Assembly: GCF_026914265.1 (NCBI RefSeq)
Contig: NC_069134.1
Coordinates: forward strand, 9,107,758-9,171,757
Direction: 5' to 3'
DNA: 64,000 nt
Origin: Mya arenaria
Lineage: Eukaryota > Mollusca > Bivalvia > Myida > Myidae
Shown: piece after piece, positions 24,373 to 35,161 of the stretch
Numbering within the stretch: position 1 is the stretch's first letter
Layout: each line of letters begins with the position of its first letter
Translations under genes and position numbers: made by a program
The notes under the pieces: model-generated
What the model was told of the DNA's origin: nothing
The model's input: the letters and a program-made list of their open reading frames with translations, nothing else
Database searches by the model: none

Positions 24373-25394
24373 ATGTACGCTATATTTTTCTTAATAATTG
24401 TATTGAGTTTTGGATTCATGAATGCAAAAGAGACGGACTATAAACGAGTTCTGTTAGGTTCAGAGCAGGAATTGGCTGCCAAAGTGGTATCGCTCGAAGC
24501 GACGGTGGCTGCACTGGAAAATAAGCTTCACGATATATGTAAGAAATGTCTTTAATGCTTTATTTTATAAAGCGTTCAACAATTTATATTGATTTAGAAT
24601 ACTATAATATATGCCTTTAAAATGGTATTTTAAGGAGATGTTAAAGAATGTTTGGAAACAAACTCGTTAATATGAAACAAACCTGGTATCGAACCATAAA
24701 CTAATAAAAACGTTTAACATTGAATTTGAAATAACATTTTTTTGGCGTTCGTAAGTATTTTTCAGCTCAAAAAGGTTCAGTTTACACCAGATGGGGGCGA
24801 AACGTCTGTCCTGGATCAAGCGAACTGGTATATAAAGGTAAATTGCTTTAAAAATGACACATTGAACGAGTTTTTATAAATAATTTAAACTTTTATACAT
24901 ATTTTGCGATATTTGGAAGTGTGAAATTAGAATTCATTTTTTTTTACTTCAAGGCACTTAAAGATGACAAAAAAGAGAGTTTGACAAAAGCAATTAAGAT
25001 AGTTGATTGATTTACATATTAACTCGATTTTAATCTAACAGGTTTTACCGCCGGAAAATACTATACTGAAGTCGGTAGTGGCAGCGACGAGCAATGCCTT
25101 CCCAGCGATCCAACATGGGGTCGTTATGTTGACGGAAATTACGCTGGCTATAGAGCTAGAATCTTCGGTGCAGAAATAAATCTTCCAGAGGCAACAAGAT
25201 ACTTTCCATACGACGTCTTTGAGCAAGACATCGTTTGCTCACATTTGCGTTGATGGGCGACCCGGGTTTCTTCAACATGGAGGAACCAGTGACAACCAAA
25301 ACATTCTCTATCTCGTCGAGGCACAATGCGGATCCCTTCCATGCCCGCCATACGTACAGGTTCGCGAGCTGCCTGTGTCGTCTGCTCGAAATAA
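24373..25394 (+). pseudogene. C4-like gene, broken twin of 19723-20882
   Basis: Exons 24373-24538, 24766-24837 and 25042-25394 correspond to those of copy A, with intact splice sites. Exon 3 has lost 128 nt after the codons for E-Q-D-I (near 25231), removing the M-I-P-A-R and Y-S-G-F-L-M-A-G region and shifting frame so that translation stops a few codons later. A further single base is missing near the end relative to copy A (before the V-C-S-K codons). The product would be a secreted truncated protein at best. Confidence 0.85.
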
Positions 25395-25900
25395 ATTAAA
25401 GAACGATATGGCTTTAAAAATATCATTATACGTACTTGTTCATAATAAAATGAAAGAAGCTTGAACGTCCTGTTTTAATATTCTGGAAGAGAAATCAACT
25501 ACATATGTGCGAAAATAATGTATGAAAAAGCAGTCTTGGTTTGGTCGAGGCTGATCATTGCAATCAATGATAGGTGCCACGCTATCAATGTCCACAAGCG
25601 CCAAAGCGTCGGATGTATTCAATTTCCTCGTAGCACCAGGGGCCGTTTTCGATATTGTTACATATATGTTTTAACTAATAATTATTGTGATATAAATTCG
25701 TATTCCAGAAGGCTATTGGAATTCAAGTGTTTTGATAAGTCTGAAAATCTATGATTGAATTCAATGAAACGTTTGAGTCAGACCATTTGCACAACGTTTC
25801 CGGTTTAAATTAGATGTTATGACATGTATATGTATAACAGTAGAAACATATCGGTGATAATTTGATTACCTGATAAGTATTGTGAGTGAATATTCGAAGT

Positions 25901-26473
25901 AATTTAGTTTATTTTCTAAAAACAGACTTTCCAATCGACTGAATACTGAAAAGATGGCGTCGAGGCAAAACTTCAACTGTCGTTTATTGTTTCGGCCTTG
26001 ATCGATCCTAGTGTAAAGCTTTTTTAAAAACACCGCTAATGACTTCATATAAATCCTTATAAGGATTATATATATTTTGCATTTTCGTGACATTTAACAG
26101 TTTTTTTGGTGTGTATTTTATGCAATAATAGCACTAATACACCTGTTTTCGGTTGTTTCCATCTGCAAAGGCCCCCCAAAAAGTTAACAACCCTCTTGTT
26201 ACTCACTCGGGTTGTAAACCATTTTACGGGCCTTTGCAGATGGTAACAGCCTCAAAAGGTATATTAACCGTATATTCAAACTAAACAAAAACATGATATA
26301 CTCATACGTTTATTATTTTAATACCATACAACAGTTAAAGAACAACACTCATGCTTAAAAATACTTAAGTTTTCAATGTGTTCACTTTCCCAAAGTAGGT
26401 TAAGATAAGTCATCCAAGATATGGTAGTACTGATAACGTCATATAAACTTAGACCATTAAAGTGCCTAACAGT
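25901..26473. other. Spacer between segmental copy B and the next C4-like gene
   Basis: It contains the compact inverted repeat at 26151-26251 and otherwise unremarkable AT-rich DNA. No gene is seen. Confidence 0.4.
26151..26251. repeat. Compact inverted repeat (possible MITE)
   Basis: The left arm contains CCATCTGCAAAGGCCC and the right arm its exact complement GGGCCTTTGCAGATGG. The similarity extends outward for a few bases, and a second inverted pair (ACAACCC/GGGTTGT) lies inside. The whole can fold as a hairpin of about 100 nt. Confidence 0.6.
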
Positions 26474-27304
26474 ATGGGTTGCAAAGTCTCTACCTTTCTA
26501 TTCAGTTTTTTTCTGATATGTTCTGCTCGTGAAAATGGGAAGAGCAAAAGGCTGTTGCTTCATTCCGATGAAGATATTGCTGCAGAAATTGTCAACCTTA
26601 AAGCTGAAATTGGGTCGCTGTAAACAGAAATCAGCCTGCTAAAGAGTAGTTCGAGGGGTAAGAAATATTTCTCTGTTGTTCAAGTTAATGTATTATGTAA
26701 TAAATTGATGATGTACTCATTTAAAAGTACGAGTCAACGAGAGACCATACTTCCACCTTCTAAATACGACGGTTAATTTCATAGGATATACATAATGTAT
26801 ACCTTTAAAGTAAAAATATCGTTATGTAAATAATTTGCTTCTGTTCAACATTGCAGACAGTGGCAAGGGGACGGTGTACATTCACTGGGGTAGTAGCATT
26901 TGTCCACAGAGCGCGGAACTTCTTTACAAGGGTAAGAAAAGAAAAAGCTCTATATTTAGAGCAAAACGTTTAAAAACTGGTGTGAAACAAGACAAGTTTC
27001 GTTCATTTTGCGGTCACGATGCAGTCACATCTTTCACTTAAAAGTAAATCTGTGTAAAGTGACACTCTTATTCAAAATCAATACATACACATGTTTAACA
27101 AACATCCATTTTGACCGATAAACCTTTAACTTCTTACTAAATAATACCTGAATGGAAAAAAATATTACTGATAACAATGATGTAACCCAGTATTTAGAGC
27201 AGAAAACGCAAAAATATTAAATGATTGGTGAATGCTAAAATATTTACTGTGATCTATTATAGTCCCATAAGGTAGAAATACCGTGTTGTATGCACATTTC
27301 TTAC

Positions 27305-28647
27305 CAATTGTCCTTTCCGATAACTTGGTTACTTCCCCTGATTTCTAAGGGAGGCTACTCCATTTCCTACTTCCGGGGAATACATTTTGCAAGATGGCCG
27401 ACGTAGACAATGAGATCACTGGGGCGTGTATGAATAACAATGAGTTGACACCATTTAAGGTCGTCGATTTGAAAAGATACCTTGCGAACCGGAAATTGAA
27501 TGTATCAGGTCTTAAATGCGAATTGATTGAGAGGATAAAAGGCGCATATAGACTTTCTATAACTGACAAACGCGTGCTGGAGGAGAGAGATCGGGAAGAA
27601 AGAGAGAGAAGAGCAACCGAACGCTTTATCCTCCCATGTGGCGAGGGTCTTCCACCGCCATCAACACTGAAGGCATGGAAGTCCACTATTGATCTGTTTC
27701 CTGCTGTAGAGGAAAAGGATATATACAACTACATTGTACTGAAAAGAGACTCGAAACGTCAATTGAAGGCGAGGACTTATTATGTGGACGGACATGTACA
27801 GAAAGTTGAGGTATGTCAAATAGTGAGTTTATAATAAGTCTGAGGCTGTTTTTTCTGCCATGTTTACTTCATCTAGTTATATAATTAGCTCAAGGGGACT
27901 ATTTTGACTTGGACATAAAAATAATTTGGTGTGAAAAATGTACTCAACATTTTTATGTAGGCGGGGCTAGCCACAATTGTCCTTTCCGATAACTTGGTTA
28001 CTTCCCCTGATTTCTAAGGGAGGCTACTCCATTTCCTACTTCCGGGGAATACATTTTGCAAGATGGCCGACGTAGACAATGAGATCACTGGGGCGTGTAT
28101 GAATAACAATGAGTTGACACCATTTAAGGTCGTCGATTTGAAAAGATACCTTGCGAACCGGAAATTGAATGTATCAGGTCTTAAATGCGAATTGATTGAG
28201 AGGATAAAAGGCGCATATAGACTTTCTATAACTGACAAACGCGTGCTGGAGGAGAGAGATCGGGAAGAAAGAGAGAGAAGAGCAACCGAACGCTTTATCC
28301 TCCCATGTGGCGAGGGTCTTCCACCGCCATCAACACTGAAGGCATGGAAGTCCACTATTGATCTGTTTCCTGCTGTAGAGGAAAAGGATATATACAACTA
28401 CATTGTACTGAAAAGAGACTCGAAACGTCAATTGAAGGCGAGGACTTATTATGTGGACGGACATGTACAGAAAGTTGAGGTATGTCAAATAGTGAGTTTA
28501 TAATAAGTCTGAGGCTGTTTTTTCTGCCATGTTTACTTCATCTAGTTATATAATTAGCTCAAGGGGACTATTTTGACTTGGACATAAAAATAATTTGGTG
28601 TGAAAAATGTACTCAACATTTTTATGTAGGCGGGGCTAGCCACAATT
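27305..28647 (+). repeat. Tandem duplication of the transposon 5' end (669-bp unit x2)
   Basis: Units are 27305-27973 and 27974-28642, followed by a final CAATT at 28643-28647. By eye they show no difference, and both encode the same 146-codon open frame. The unit begins at the outer edge of the left terminal repeat, so an extra internal terminal repeat sits at 27974-27995. The pentamer CAATT stands at the start, middle and end of the array, which points to microhomology at the breakpoint. Confidence 0.9.
27394..27810 (+). CDS. Extra (upstream) copy of the SAP-domain first exon of the YqaJ nuclease
   Basis: This encodes the same 139 exon-coded residues as 28063-28479 and has the same donor (gag|gtatgt). 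SAP signature residues lie at about 18-52: F-K-V-V-D-L-K-R-Y-L, then G-L-K-C-E-L-I-E-R-I. If transcribed from the outer end, it could splice straight to the exon at 28813 and skip the inner copy, giving the same protein. It is redundant rather than a separate gene. Confidence 0.75.
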
Positions 28648-30613
28648 AAGGGGGGTGTGGTGGATGCAAGCACATGTATGTGTCGAACCACACTGACTAT
28701 ATACTTATCTTAATTTTAAAAAAAATAATGTATTTTGTACAATTTTCATATGTTCTATGATGTTTATTTATTGTCATTTAAATTAAAATATTATTTATAA
28801 TTTATTCTTCAGGTCCATCTCATAAGCGAAGAGTGCAGCCACTGTTATGTTCAAGCTTCCGTGCTGCCATCATTTCCAACTGCAGACAAAAGAAAGTCAC
28901 CAGAGTACCAACCCTGGATCCTTCTGTCGAAAGTGACTGGCTGCATACACTCCGCGTTCTGCAACTGTCCAGCTGGGTAAGTTGAATTAATTTGTGATAA
29001 ATCAAAGTCTCTGATCTGCATTGATGAAAGGTGTCAAACCCACACACGCTAGGCTATTTTGTCAGTATTATCAAATACTTAAACTTGGGGCATTCTTCAA
29101 ACTATTTCATATCTTCTTATCAAACTTGGTACACTTGTTACAAGAGACAAAAAAGCACATGTTATAACTGTCATAATTTTGGCTTTCATGGTTAGCTGAG
29201 TTTTGCTATTTTTTTCTGAATGAAAGAACAGGCGAGCTTATGTATTGATTCAATGAACTCCCTTCACCGTGTTGGTGTTTACTTATGGCACTGTTTGTGT
29301 TTTGTATGTTCATGGCCTACCAGGAAATACTAAGTGTAAAATACTGTGTATTCACCTCCATTTTCAAACTTTAATGTTTTGGAATATACATGTAAGTATA
29401 ACAAGTAAAAAGGCACACATGTAAATGAATTTTTTTATTTTCATCTAGTGAAGGTGAATGCTGCAACCATATTGGTGCCCTGCTGTATGGACTTGAAGAC
29501 CTGACGCGTAAAAAAACCCTTGCTCCAACATCCAAACCCTGTGCCTGGAACAACTTCAGCATGCTGTCTGCACCACGGAAACGTAAGCTGTCGCCTAGGA
29601 AATCTGAAGATCTTATGTTCTCAAAGAAGAAACTGTACAACGTGTCAGTACGTAAAGTTTCTGTAAACAAAAACCATGAACTGAACTCTATCAATGGATG
29701 CACTGTTAACATTGACAGATTTAGGCAGAAACTGGTTGGTTCGAAGTTGAATGTAGGCTGGTTAAAAAACTTTGAAATTGAAACAACTGAAAATGAACCA
29801 GATCTCCCTGTGTTACATTCTGTGCCATTCAACTACCATGATAGTGTAAACTTGAGGGACAGTTCTAGTAAGACAGTGTTTTTGGATCATTTTGACTCTT
29901 TGAAGCAAAGCGCTGAAGAAATTCAATTAACTGAAATCTTAACAAGGGGCCAAAAAAGTGGGAAATGGCAAGAGGCCAGAAAAGAACGCCTAACAGCTTC
30001 AAACTTTGGCAGCATCTGTCGTAGGAAAGAATCAACTGAACCTGACGGACTCCTGCGGCAGATGTTGTATTCCAATTTCACAAGCAAGTACACAGAATAT
30101 GGAATTAAACATGAGAAGGCTGCAAAGAGAATGTATGCGAAAGCAATGCAAACTGACCACAAAGGACTAGCAGTTAAAGACAGTGGTCTAGTTGTATGTG
30201 CCGACAGACCCTACCTTGGTGCCAGTCCAGATGGGCTTGTGTTCTGTTCACATTGTACAGAAAGTGTTGGTCTGGTTGAGATTAAGTGTCCTGCCTCTAA
30301 GAAATGGAGGATGCAAACGCCTGAGGAATGCTGTGAAGACAATGATTTTTTTTGTCAGTTAGAGAATGGCAAGGTGTTACTCAAGGAAACACACAAATAT
30401 TACTACCAGGTCCAAGGGCAGATGGGAATCACCGGGAGGAAATGGTGTGATTTTGTAGTTTGGACATGTGTAGGTCTTTCTATACAGAGAATTGCATTTT
30501 GTGAATCATTTTGGCTGAAAATGTTGTGTCAACTTGACAGATTTTGCCTTGAATCATACATTCCTGAACTGTACGCACAACGTGTTAAAAGGGGAATGAG
30601 TCTGTTCAATTGA
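28063..30613 (+). CDS. SAP-SWIM-YqaJ nuclease of the ISL2EU-type transposon
   Basis: Exons 28063-28479, 28813-28976 and 29449-30613 join in frame to 581 residues. Residues ~18-52 form a SAP DNA-binding motif. A SWIM zinc finger (C-N-C, seven residues, C-N-H) spans the exon 2/3 junction near residues 190-203. A basic linker follows (P-R-K-R-K-L near 235). Residues ~355-560 form the YqaJ/lambda-exonuclease-like fold: R-L-T-A-S-N-F, G-x-x-H-E, the A-S-P-D-G motif (Asp ~455), E-I-K-C-P (Glu ~471, Lys ~473) and Y-Y-Y-Q-V-Q-G-Q-M (near 512), which are the expected active-site positions of this nuclease class. Companion nucleases of this kind are known in ISL2EU elements. Their task in transposition is not established; end processing or recombination is plausible. 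All motifs look intact. Confidence 0.87.
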
Positions 30614-31213
30614 TTTGTACATCGTCTAGTTATGTGTTGTTTATACATGTACATTTGAATGATCAATAATGGCAATTTATGTGAATATCTTGTTTGCTTT
30701 CAGTTATTTTCATAACTATATTCAAAATGAAACTCCAAAATGACTGTATTGTTACTATAATTTGAAACCATGAATAAAAAAGTTGTAAATCTAAATTTTG
30801 GGCAGTATTTTGAAAGTATGTGTACTTTTGTCAACATATTGTGATTATGCGATGCTGTAAATCTACTTTAATTATTTCCTTGTTTTATGTTTGACCTTTT
30901 CTACTTTTCCTTTCCATTTATCTAGTTTTCAGGGATGTATTTCTGAGCTTAATAAATGGACATATGTTTAACCTTTCAAGTGTGTTATTATTGCATTTTG
31001 TGTGCAGGATAGTGATAGCGTTTATATTGCCATTGTTTAAAGAAGTAGCTGAGTTTTACTCTAAAACAATTGAAGATGTTCAATTGAATATTGGTTTGCA
31101 TGTAGCTACTGCACGGCCCATAACTCAAGACTGTCGAGTTGTTCTCCTTTTCTGACTTGCTAATTAAAAACAACAAATGAGTGTTACTTTCTTATGTTTG
31201 CAGGGTGCAAAAC
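30614..31213. other. 3' flank of the transposon nuclease gene
   Basis: AT-rich and without a coding exon. AATAAA-type signals occur near 30775 and 30950. Confidence 0.4.
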
Positions 31214-31217
31214 TTAA

Positions 31218-31713
31218 AGGGGCTATACACCGTGTGATGAAATATCGAAAAAAAAAAGAAACTTGTCAAAAACTGACATAAACTTGGTATCAATGTGTAC
31301 AATGCATTGAAACTAACTAACTGAAGTACCACATACCGTAGTATACAATTAATTTATTTTCGCATTATTTTTTCCATATTTCTCCATTAATTTTTTTTTA
31401 CTGGGTATGTATACCTAGTAGAATTCATTCTTATGCGTGATTTGCTAGTTGATGATATCATGGGATATAACCAAGTAAGGTATATTAGCTTAAGCATTCA
31501 TATGGTTTCGGATAAGCCTTCGTAGCAAAGTGGATACAACACTGGACAGCTATTTTGGTGACACTAGTTCAATCCATAGCTCAATTTTCTTTTACATTTT
31601 GGTATTTCTTTACCATTATCATATCAGAAGAGTAAAACATTTTATTAAATAATTTGTCCTGAGATTTGTTACAGAAAAAAACTTTATTGGTGCCAATCTG
31701 GTGTACAGTCCCT
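31218..31713. mobile_element. TTAA-flanked MITE with an internal tRNA-like segment, nested in the transposon
   Basis: The inverted ends (AGGGGCTATACACC on the left; GGTGTACAGTCCCT on the right, i.e. AGGGACTGTACACC read inward) are flanked by TTAA at 31214-31217 and 31714-31717. This fits piggyBac-type non-autonomous elements. Inside, 31525-31580 holds an A-box-like TAGCAAAGTGGATA and a B-box-like AGTTCAATCC at near-tRNA spacing, suggesting a tRNA or SINE head was captured. No protein is encoded. Confidence 0.7.
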
Positions 31714-31717
31714 TTAA

Positions 31718-32314
31718 ACATTGGGACATATTTAGCATGGGGCTAGTTTTTTTAATCTAATGTATCTTAAAGTTAACATTTGTCGGGCATTTCAGTTTGA
31801 TCTATGGCACTCTTGCCTATTCTTATTTCCACTTAGTTCAATTATGAAACTGATATGAAAATGGTTCATACTGAAAAATCCTTTAAGCAATTCAATACTA
31901 ATGATTTGAAGTACGTGGTAGATCAATTACACATGGCAAATAAAAAAAAACTCATTTCAGAGCCAAACTTAATAAGTGATCTTTGACTTTTATTCTTAGA
32001 AATGTTACAAATAATAAAACCACAAAATACAAAGCAGATGTTTCACAAACAAAAAATTATATCAATAAATTGATCAGTTAATGCATACATGTTTCAAATC
32101 AAATCTTGAAATCCATTCACATGAGCATATTTCCTTATCCATTTTTGTCAAACCTGAATCAAATGTGTAATCTCATATGTTATCATATAACTTGCTCGAA
32201 AAAATGATTTTAAAACAAAATTGTAATTTCATTGTTCTAGTTAGAAGTATACAAGTTTTTATCCCTAAATCTAATGCTTGATATATACAAACGCTTTCAT
32301 TGACACATGAGTTA
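31718..32314. other. Spacer between the convergent transposon genes
   Basis: AT-rich DNA with no gene found. It presumably holds 3' UTR sequence of the transposase gene. Confidence 0.4.
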
Positions 32315-34333
32315 TTATTGAACAAGTGGTGGCCATAGATTTGTCAAATATGTGCATATTTTGAACACTTTAGAAATTCTCCTTGACTGTGTTATAGGAA
32401 TATTGCCATGCAATATTCGAAAGTTCTTGATTCTCTACATTTGCCTTTCAACATGTATTCGTAAACTTGCAATATCTTTTGTAAGGAGAACCTCACGTTT
32501 AGAGAATTGTTTTCCTTTCTGTTTAAATGGTGGAATAATGAGATGAATGCCTCTTGGAGTAGTAAGGTCTGTAATAGTGAAACCCTTATCAACCATTATG
32601 GCGTCTCCTTCTTCAAGCAAGTCCAAGAGTCCACATTTTTCTGTGAGTTTCTTGTCACTGGTACAGCCCACCCAACAGTCAGAAACAAAAGTTACAACAC
32701 CATTTGGGCTTATACCCACCAAAATCTTATGAGTCATGTGAGACTTGTAATCACTGTACATTAAACTTTTCAAAGAAAGAGAACTGGATGTTTCACTGTA
32801 AATTTCAGTGCAGTCGATAATAATTCTAGTGTTAGAATATTTCTCTTTAAATTGTTCAGGCATGTTATTTTTCACTACCTCACGAGATGGCCATTGAACA
32901 AGAAAGGATAATTGTACATGTAAATAGTTGATCCATCTTTCAACAATGTCACTACATTGTGAAGTGGATATGCAAAACCTAGTACCTAGATCTTCAAATA
33001 ACAGACCTAGACGTAGGCGCATCAGCACCATGAAAAATTCATCCAGAACACTTAGAGTTCTTGGCCGTCCTCCATCTGAATCTTTATAGTTAAGTTTCCG
33101 CCTTGATGTCCGCACTTCAGCTTCATCCTTGATTTCATCAAACAAAGCTTCAAACACAACTCGATTAGGGATTCCGGTGTAAAAACTGACCAAATCGTCA
33201 TTGTATTTTACGTCATCATATGTGAGCATAGGTAGCTGACATTGTACACCAAAGTCTCTAGTAGAATGTTCTGTTTGTGAACTGAAGTCTGCTGTTTTTC
33301 CCAGGAAACTTTCTTCAGTTTGTACTTCCATCACTGCACAGTTGTTCTCAGTCTGTGTGTCACAACATCTGAAACATATACAAATTGATCATGTACCCAT
33401 TTACCACATCTTACATGTACAGTCTGGTAACCCTAACCAAATGTTTGTTTTTTTGGCCTTAAACATTTACAAACACTTAAATTTTCCTATTTTTGTTAAA
33501 GAATGAAGAAAAATGATCAGAAGTAATTAACTTATCAGATCGATTTCATAGCACAAGAAGCAATATATATATATATATTGAACAATACCTAAAGGACTGA
33601 TTCTGTGGCTGTAGTACTGGTCCCATGCAGTAATCATGCAGGTGGACAGAGGTATCAATGGCATGCCCGGAAGGGGATACAAATGACAGTTGTGGCTGTA
33701 TACTATCATCATTTGACAGTTCTAGGTCTAAATCGTCATTGACCGTATCACCATCATCATCATCACCTACGTCTTCATCAAGGAGCTGAAATTGCAAATG
33801 AAACTGTATAAGATAAATGTTTTAGTACAAAATCTGCCAGGCTATATGGTACACATTTTTCCAGGCTGTATTTGAAAACAATTCTTTAATCATTTCTTAA
33901 ATTACAAAATTTACAAATAAGTGCTGTGACATTGTTTTTAAGCACCGTTGATATAACATAATTCATTTTGAGGTGCATGTAAGGAAGAACTTAAACTAAT
34001 ATAAGAAATAAAAAATACCGTTGGCTGGAAGGTTTTGGTAGCACCAGTCTCAGTTGGAAACATAGATGGAAGTGTATGCTGGAATGAAGGTCCTCTGAAG
34101 CCAACAAAATGCTCACTACACAATCGTCTGTGTTCATTCCACTGGAACGATCTCATGACCGTTTTACATCGCTGCACCCACACACGTTTTAAACGTTTGT
34201 TCTGAGGAAAACGGTGCAATGACACTTTTCTCCCATCAATAACCTTTCCTCTGTAAATTCCTTTACAAATACAACAGTACTTAGGGGTTTTCCTGCCCGT
34301 TTTCTTTATTAGTTTTGAATCTTTACTTTCCAT
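32315..34333 (-). CDS. THAP plus DDE transposase of the ISL2EU-type element, with one internal stop
   Basis: Minus-strand exons 34333-34019, 33785-33589 and 33368-32315 join in frame over 522 codons. Residues ~17-100 form a THAP zinc finger (C20/C23, a central W, C-S-E-H-F, L-P-S-M-F-P), which would bind the terminal repeats. Exon 2 encodes an acidic linker (D-E-D-V-G-D-D-D-D). A helix-turn-helix lies near residues 265-325. The DDE_4-type catalytic core shows I-I-D-C-T-E (Asp ~356), M-V-D-K-G-F (Asp ~431) and H-V-E-R (Glu ~478). Codon 482 is TAG at 32437-32435. Beyond it the same frame continues with R-I-K-N-F-R-I-L and ends P-P-L-V-Q at a TAA, exactly what the family has there. A C-to-T change from CAG is the simplest origin. 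Truncation would remove the last ~40 residues while keeping all catalytic acids. Confidence 0.85.
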
Positions 34334-34525
34334 TTTCACTTGTTGCTGTTTACTTCCTGGTTTGTGTAGTCCCCGGAAGTAAATTTCCGCTTTTTGCGCA
34401 TGCCCACTTGAAGAGTATTCAGGGAAAGATAATCGAGTTATCGGAAAGGACAATTAAACTCGGTATCCTTCATAAGAACAATTGATTTCGACATTTTTAG
34501 AATATTAAAACAAAGTATTAATTAT

Positions 34526-34561
34526 GGTAAATCTTATTTGGGAGTAAGAGTGCATCTTTAA
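34526..34561 (-). repeat. MITE end fragment (AAAGATGCACTCTTACTCC type)
   Basis: The 36-bp stretch is an inverted near-copy of 41967-42003. It includes AAAGATGCACTCTTACTCC and 'aaataagatttacca' on the minus strand. It is probably one end of a dispersed non-autonomous element; the other end was not found. Confidence 0.45.
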
Positions 34562-35161
34562 TAACCCTTTTGTGTATAAGATCGTCGGGTTTTTTTTGCC
34601 TAAAACAGTTCTCACATAGTAGTTTCAACAGTTAATGTTCGAAACTTTTCCCGAACCTTTTAACGAAAATGTGTCTTTATCAGGGTACACTGCGGGGAAG
34701 CTTTACTCGGATGCCGCGAGCGGCACGGACACCCTTTGCCTTCCTGATGACCCAGGGGTAATTTCCATGACGGTGTTGATTATCTTCGAGGATCAATATA
34801 TGGGTCCGAAATTGACCATGAAGATACACACAACCTCTTCTCTAAACCGGTCAATCAACAGGATATGCCATGCGCAGTGTGCAAGACAAACAAAACGAAA
34901 ACGCTCATGATTCCTGCCAGAAATGTATGCTACCAAGGGTGGACTGTCGAATATTCCGGTTACTTAATGGCTAATGGCCATATATCTAGTCACTATGGCT
35001 ACGACCATATCTGCCTGGATAGTTCGCCCGAGTTCCTAGCTCATGGAGGAACTAACGATGATCAACACATTCTGTATGTGGTAGAAGCCAGGTGTGGGTC
35101 GTTACCGTGTCCCCCGTATGTCGACGGGCGTGAACTAACGTGTGTTGTATGCTCTCAGTAA

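Larger units (their letters stand above)
21446..25900 (+). repeat. Segmental duplication copy B
   Basis: This is the direct tandem partner of 16326-21393, separated from it by about 50 bp. It lacks the satellite but has two insertions absent from A: a MITE fragment near 22650-22930 and an unidentified ~0.95-kb block at 23295-24240. Exons and the 3' flank of the C4-like gene remain highly similar to those in copy A. Confidence 0.85.
27309..34452. mobile_element. ISL2EU-type DNA transposon, 7.1 kb, two convergent genes
   Basis: The ends are inverted (TGTCCTTTCCGATAACT on the left, its complement on the right; weaker similarity continues to about 40 bp) and are flanked by AT at 27307-27308 and 34453-34454, consistent with a 2-bp AT target duplication. 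It encodes a SAP-SWIM-YqaJ nuclease (plus strand) and a THAP plus DDE_4-type transposase (minus strand), the gene pair known from ISL2EU elements. The left 669 bp are duplicated in tandem, and a 496-bp MITE is nested at 31218-31713. Without the duplication it would be about 6.5 kb. The nuclease frame is open. The transposase has one in-frame stop near its C terminus, so the element probably cannot move by itself as read. Confidence 0.88.
26474..35161 (+). pseudogene. C4-like gene split by an ISL2EU-type transposon in intron 2
   Basis: Exons are 26474-26657 (signal peptide, K-R-L-L-L-H-S, coiled coil), 26857-26931 (V-Y-I-H-W-G-S-S-I-C-P) and 34684-35161 (globular domain ending V-V-C-S-Q). Intron 2 is 7.75 kb because the 7.1-kb element at 27309-34452 lies inside it. 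Splice sites and phase 1 introns are kept. Exon 1 has an in-frame TAA in the coiled coil (after E-I-G-S-L). Exon 3 has a small deletion just after L-P-D-D-P, where paralogues have T-W-G, which shifts the frame; the second half from I-Y-G-S-E-I-D onward is otherwise excellent. The gene is therefore broken twice apart from the transposon. Good conservation of the second half suggests recent loss. Confidence 0.82.

Noticed and set aside
27345-28397. Two identical 127-codon minus-strand frames
   Set aside because: Antisense shadows of the duplicated SAP exon.
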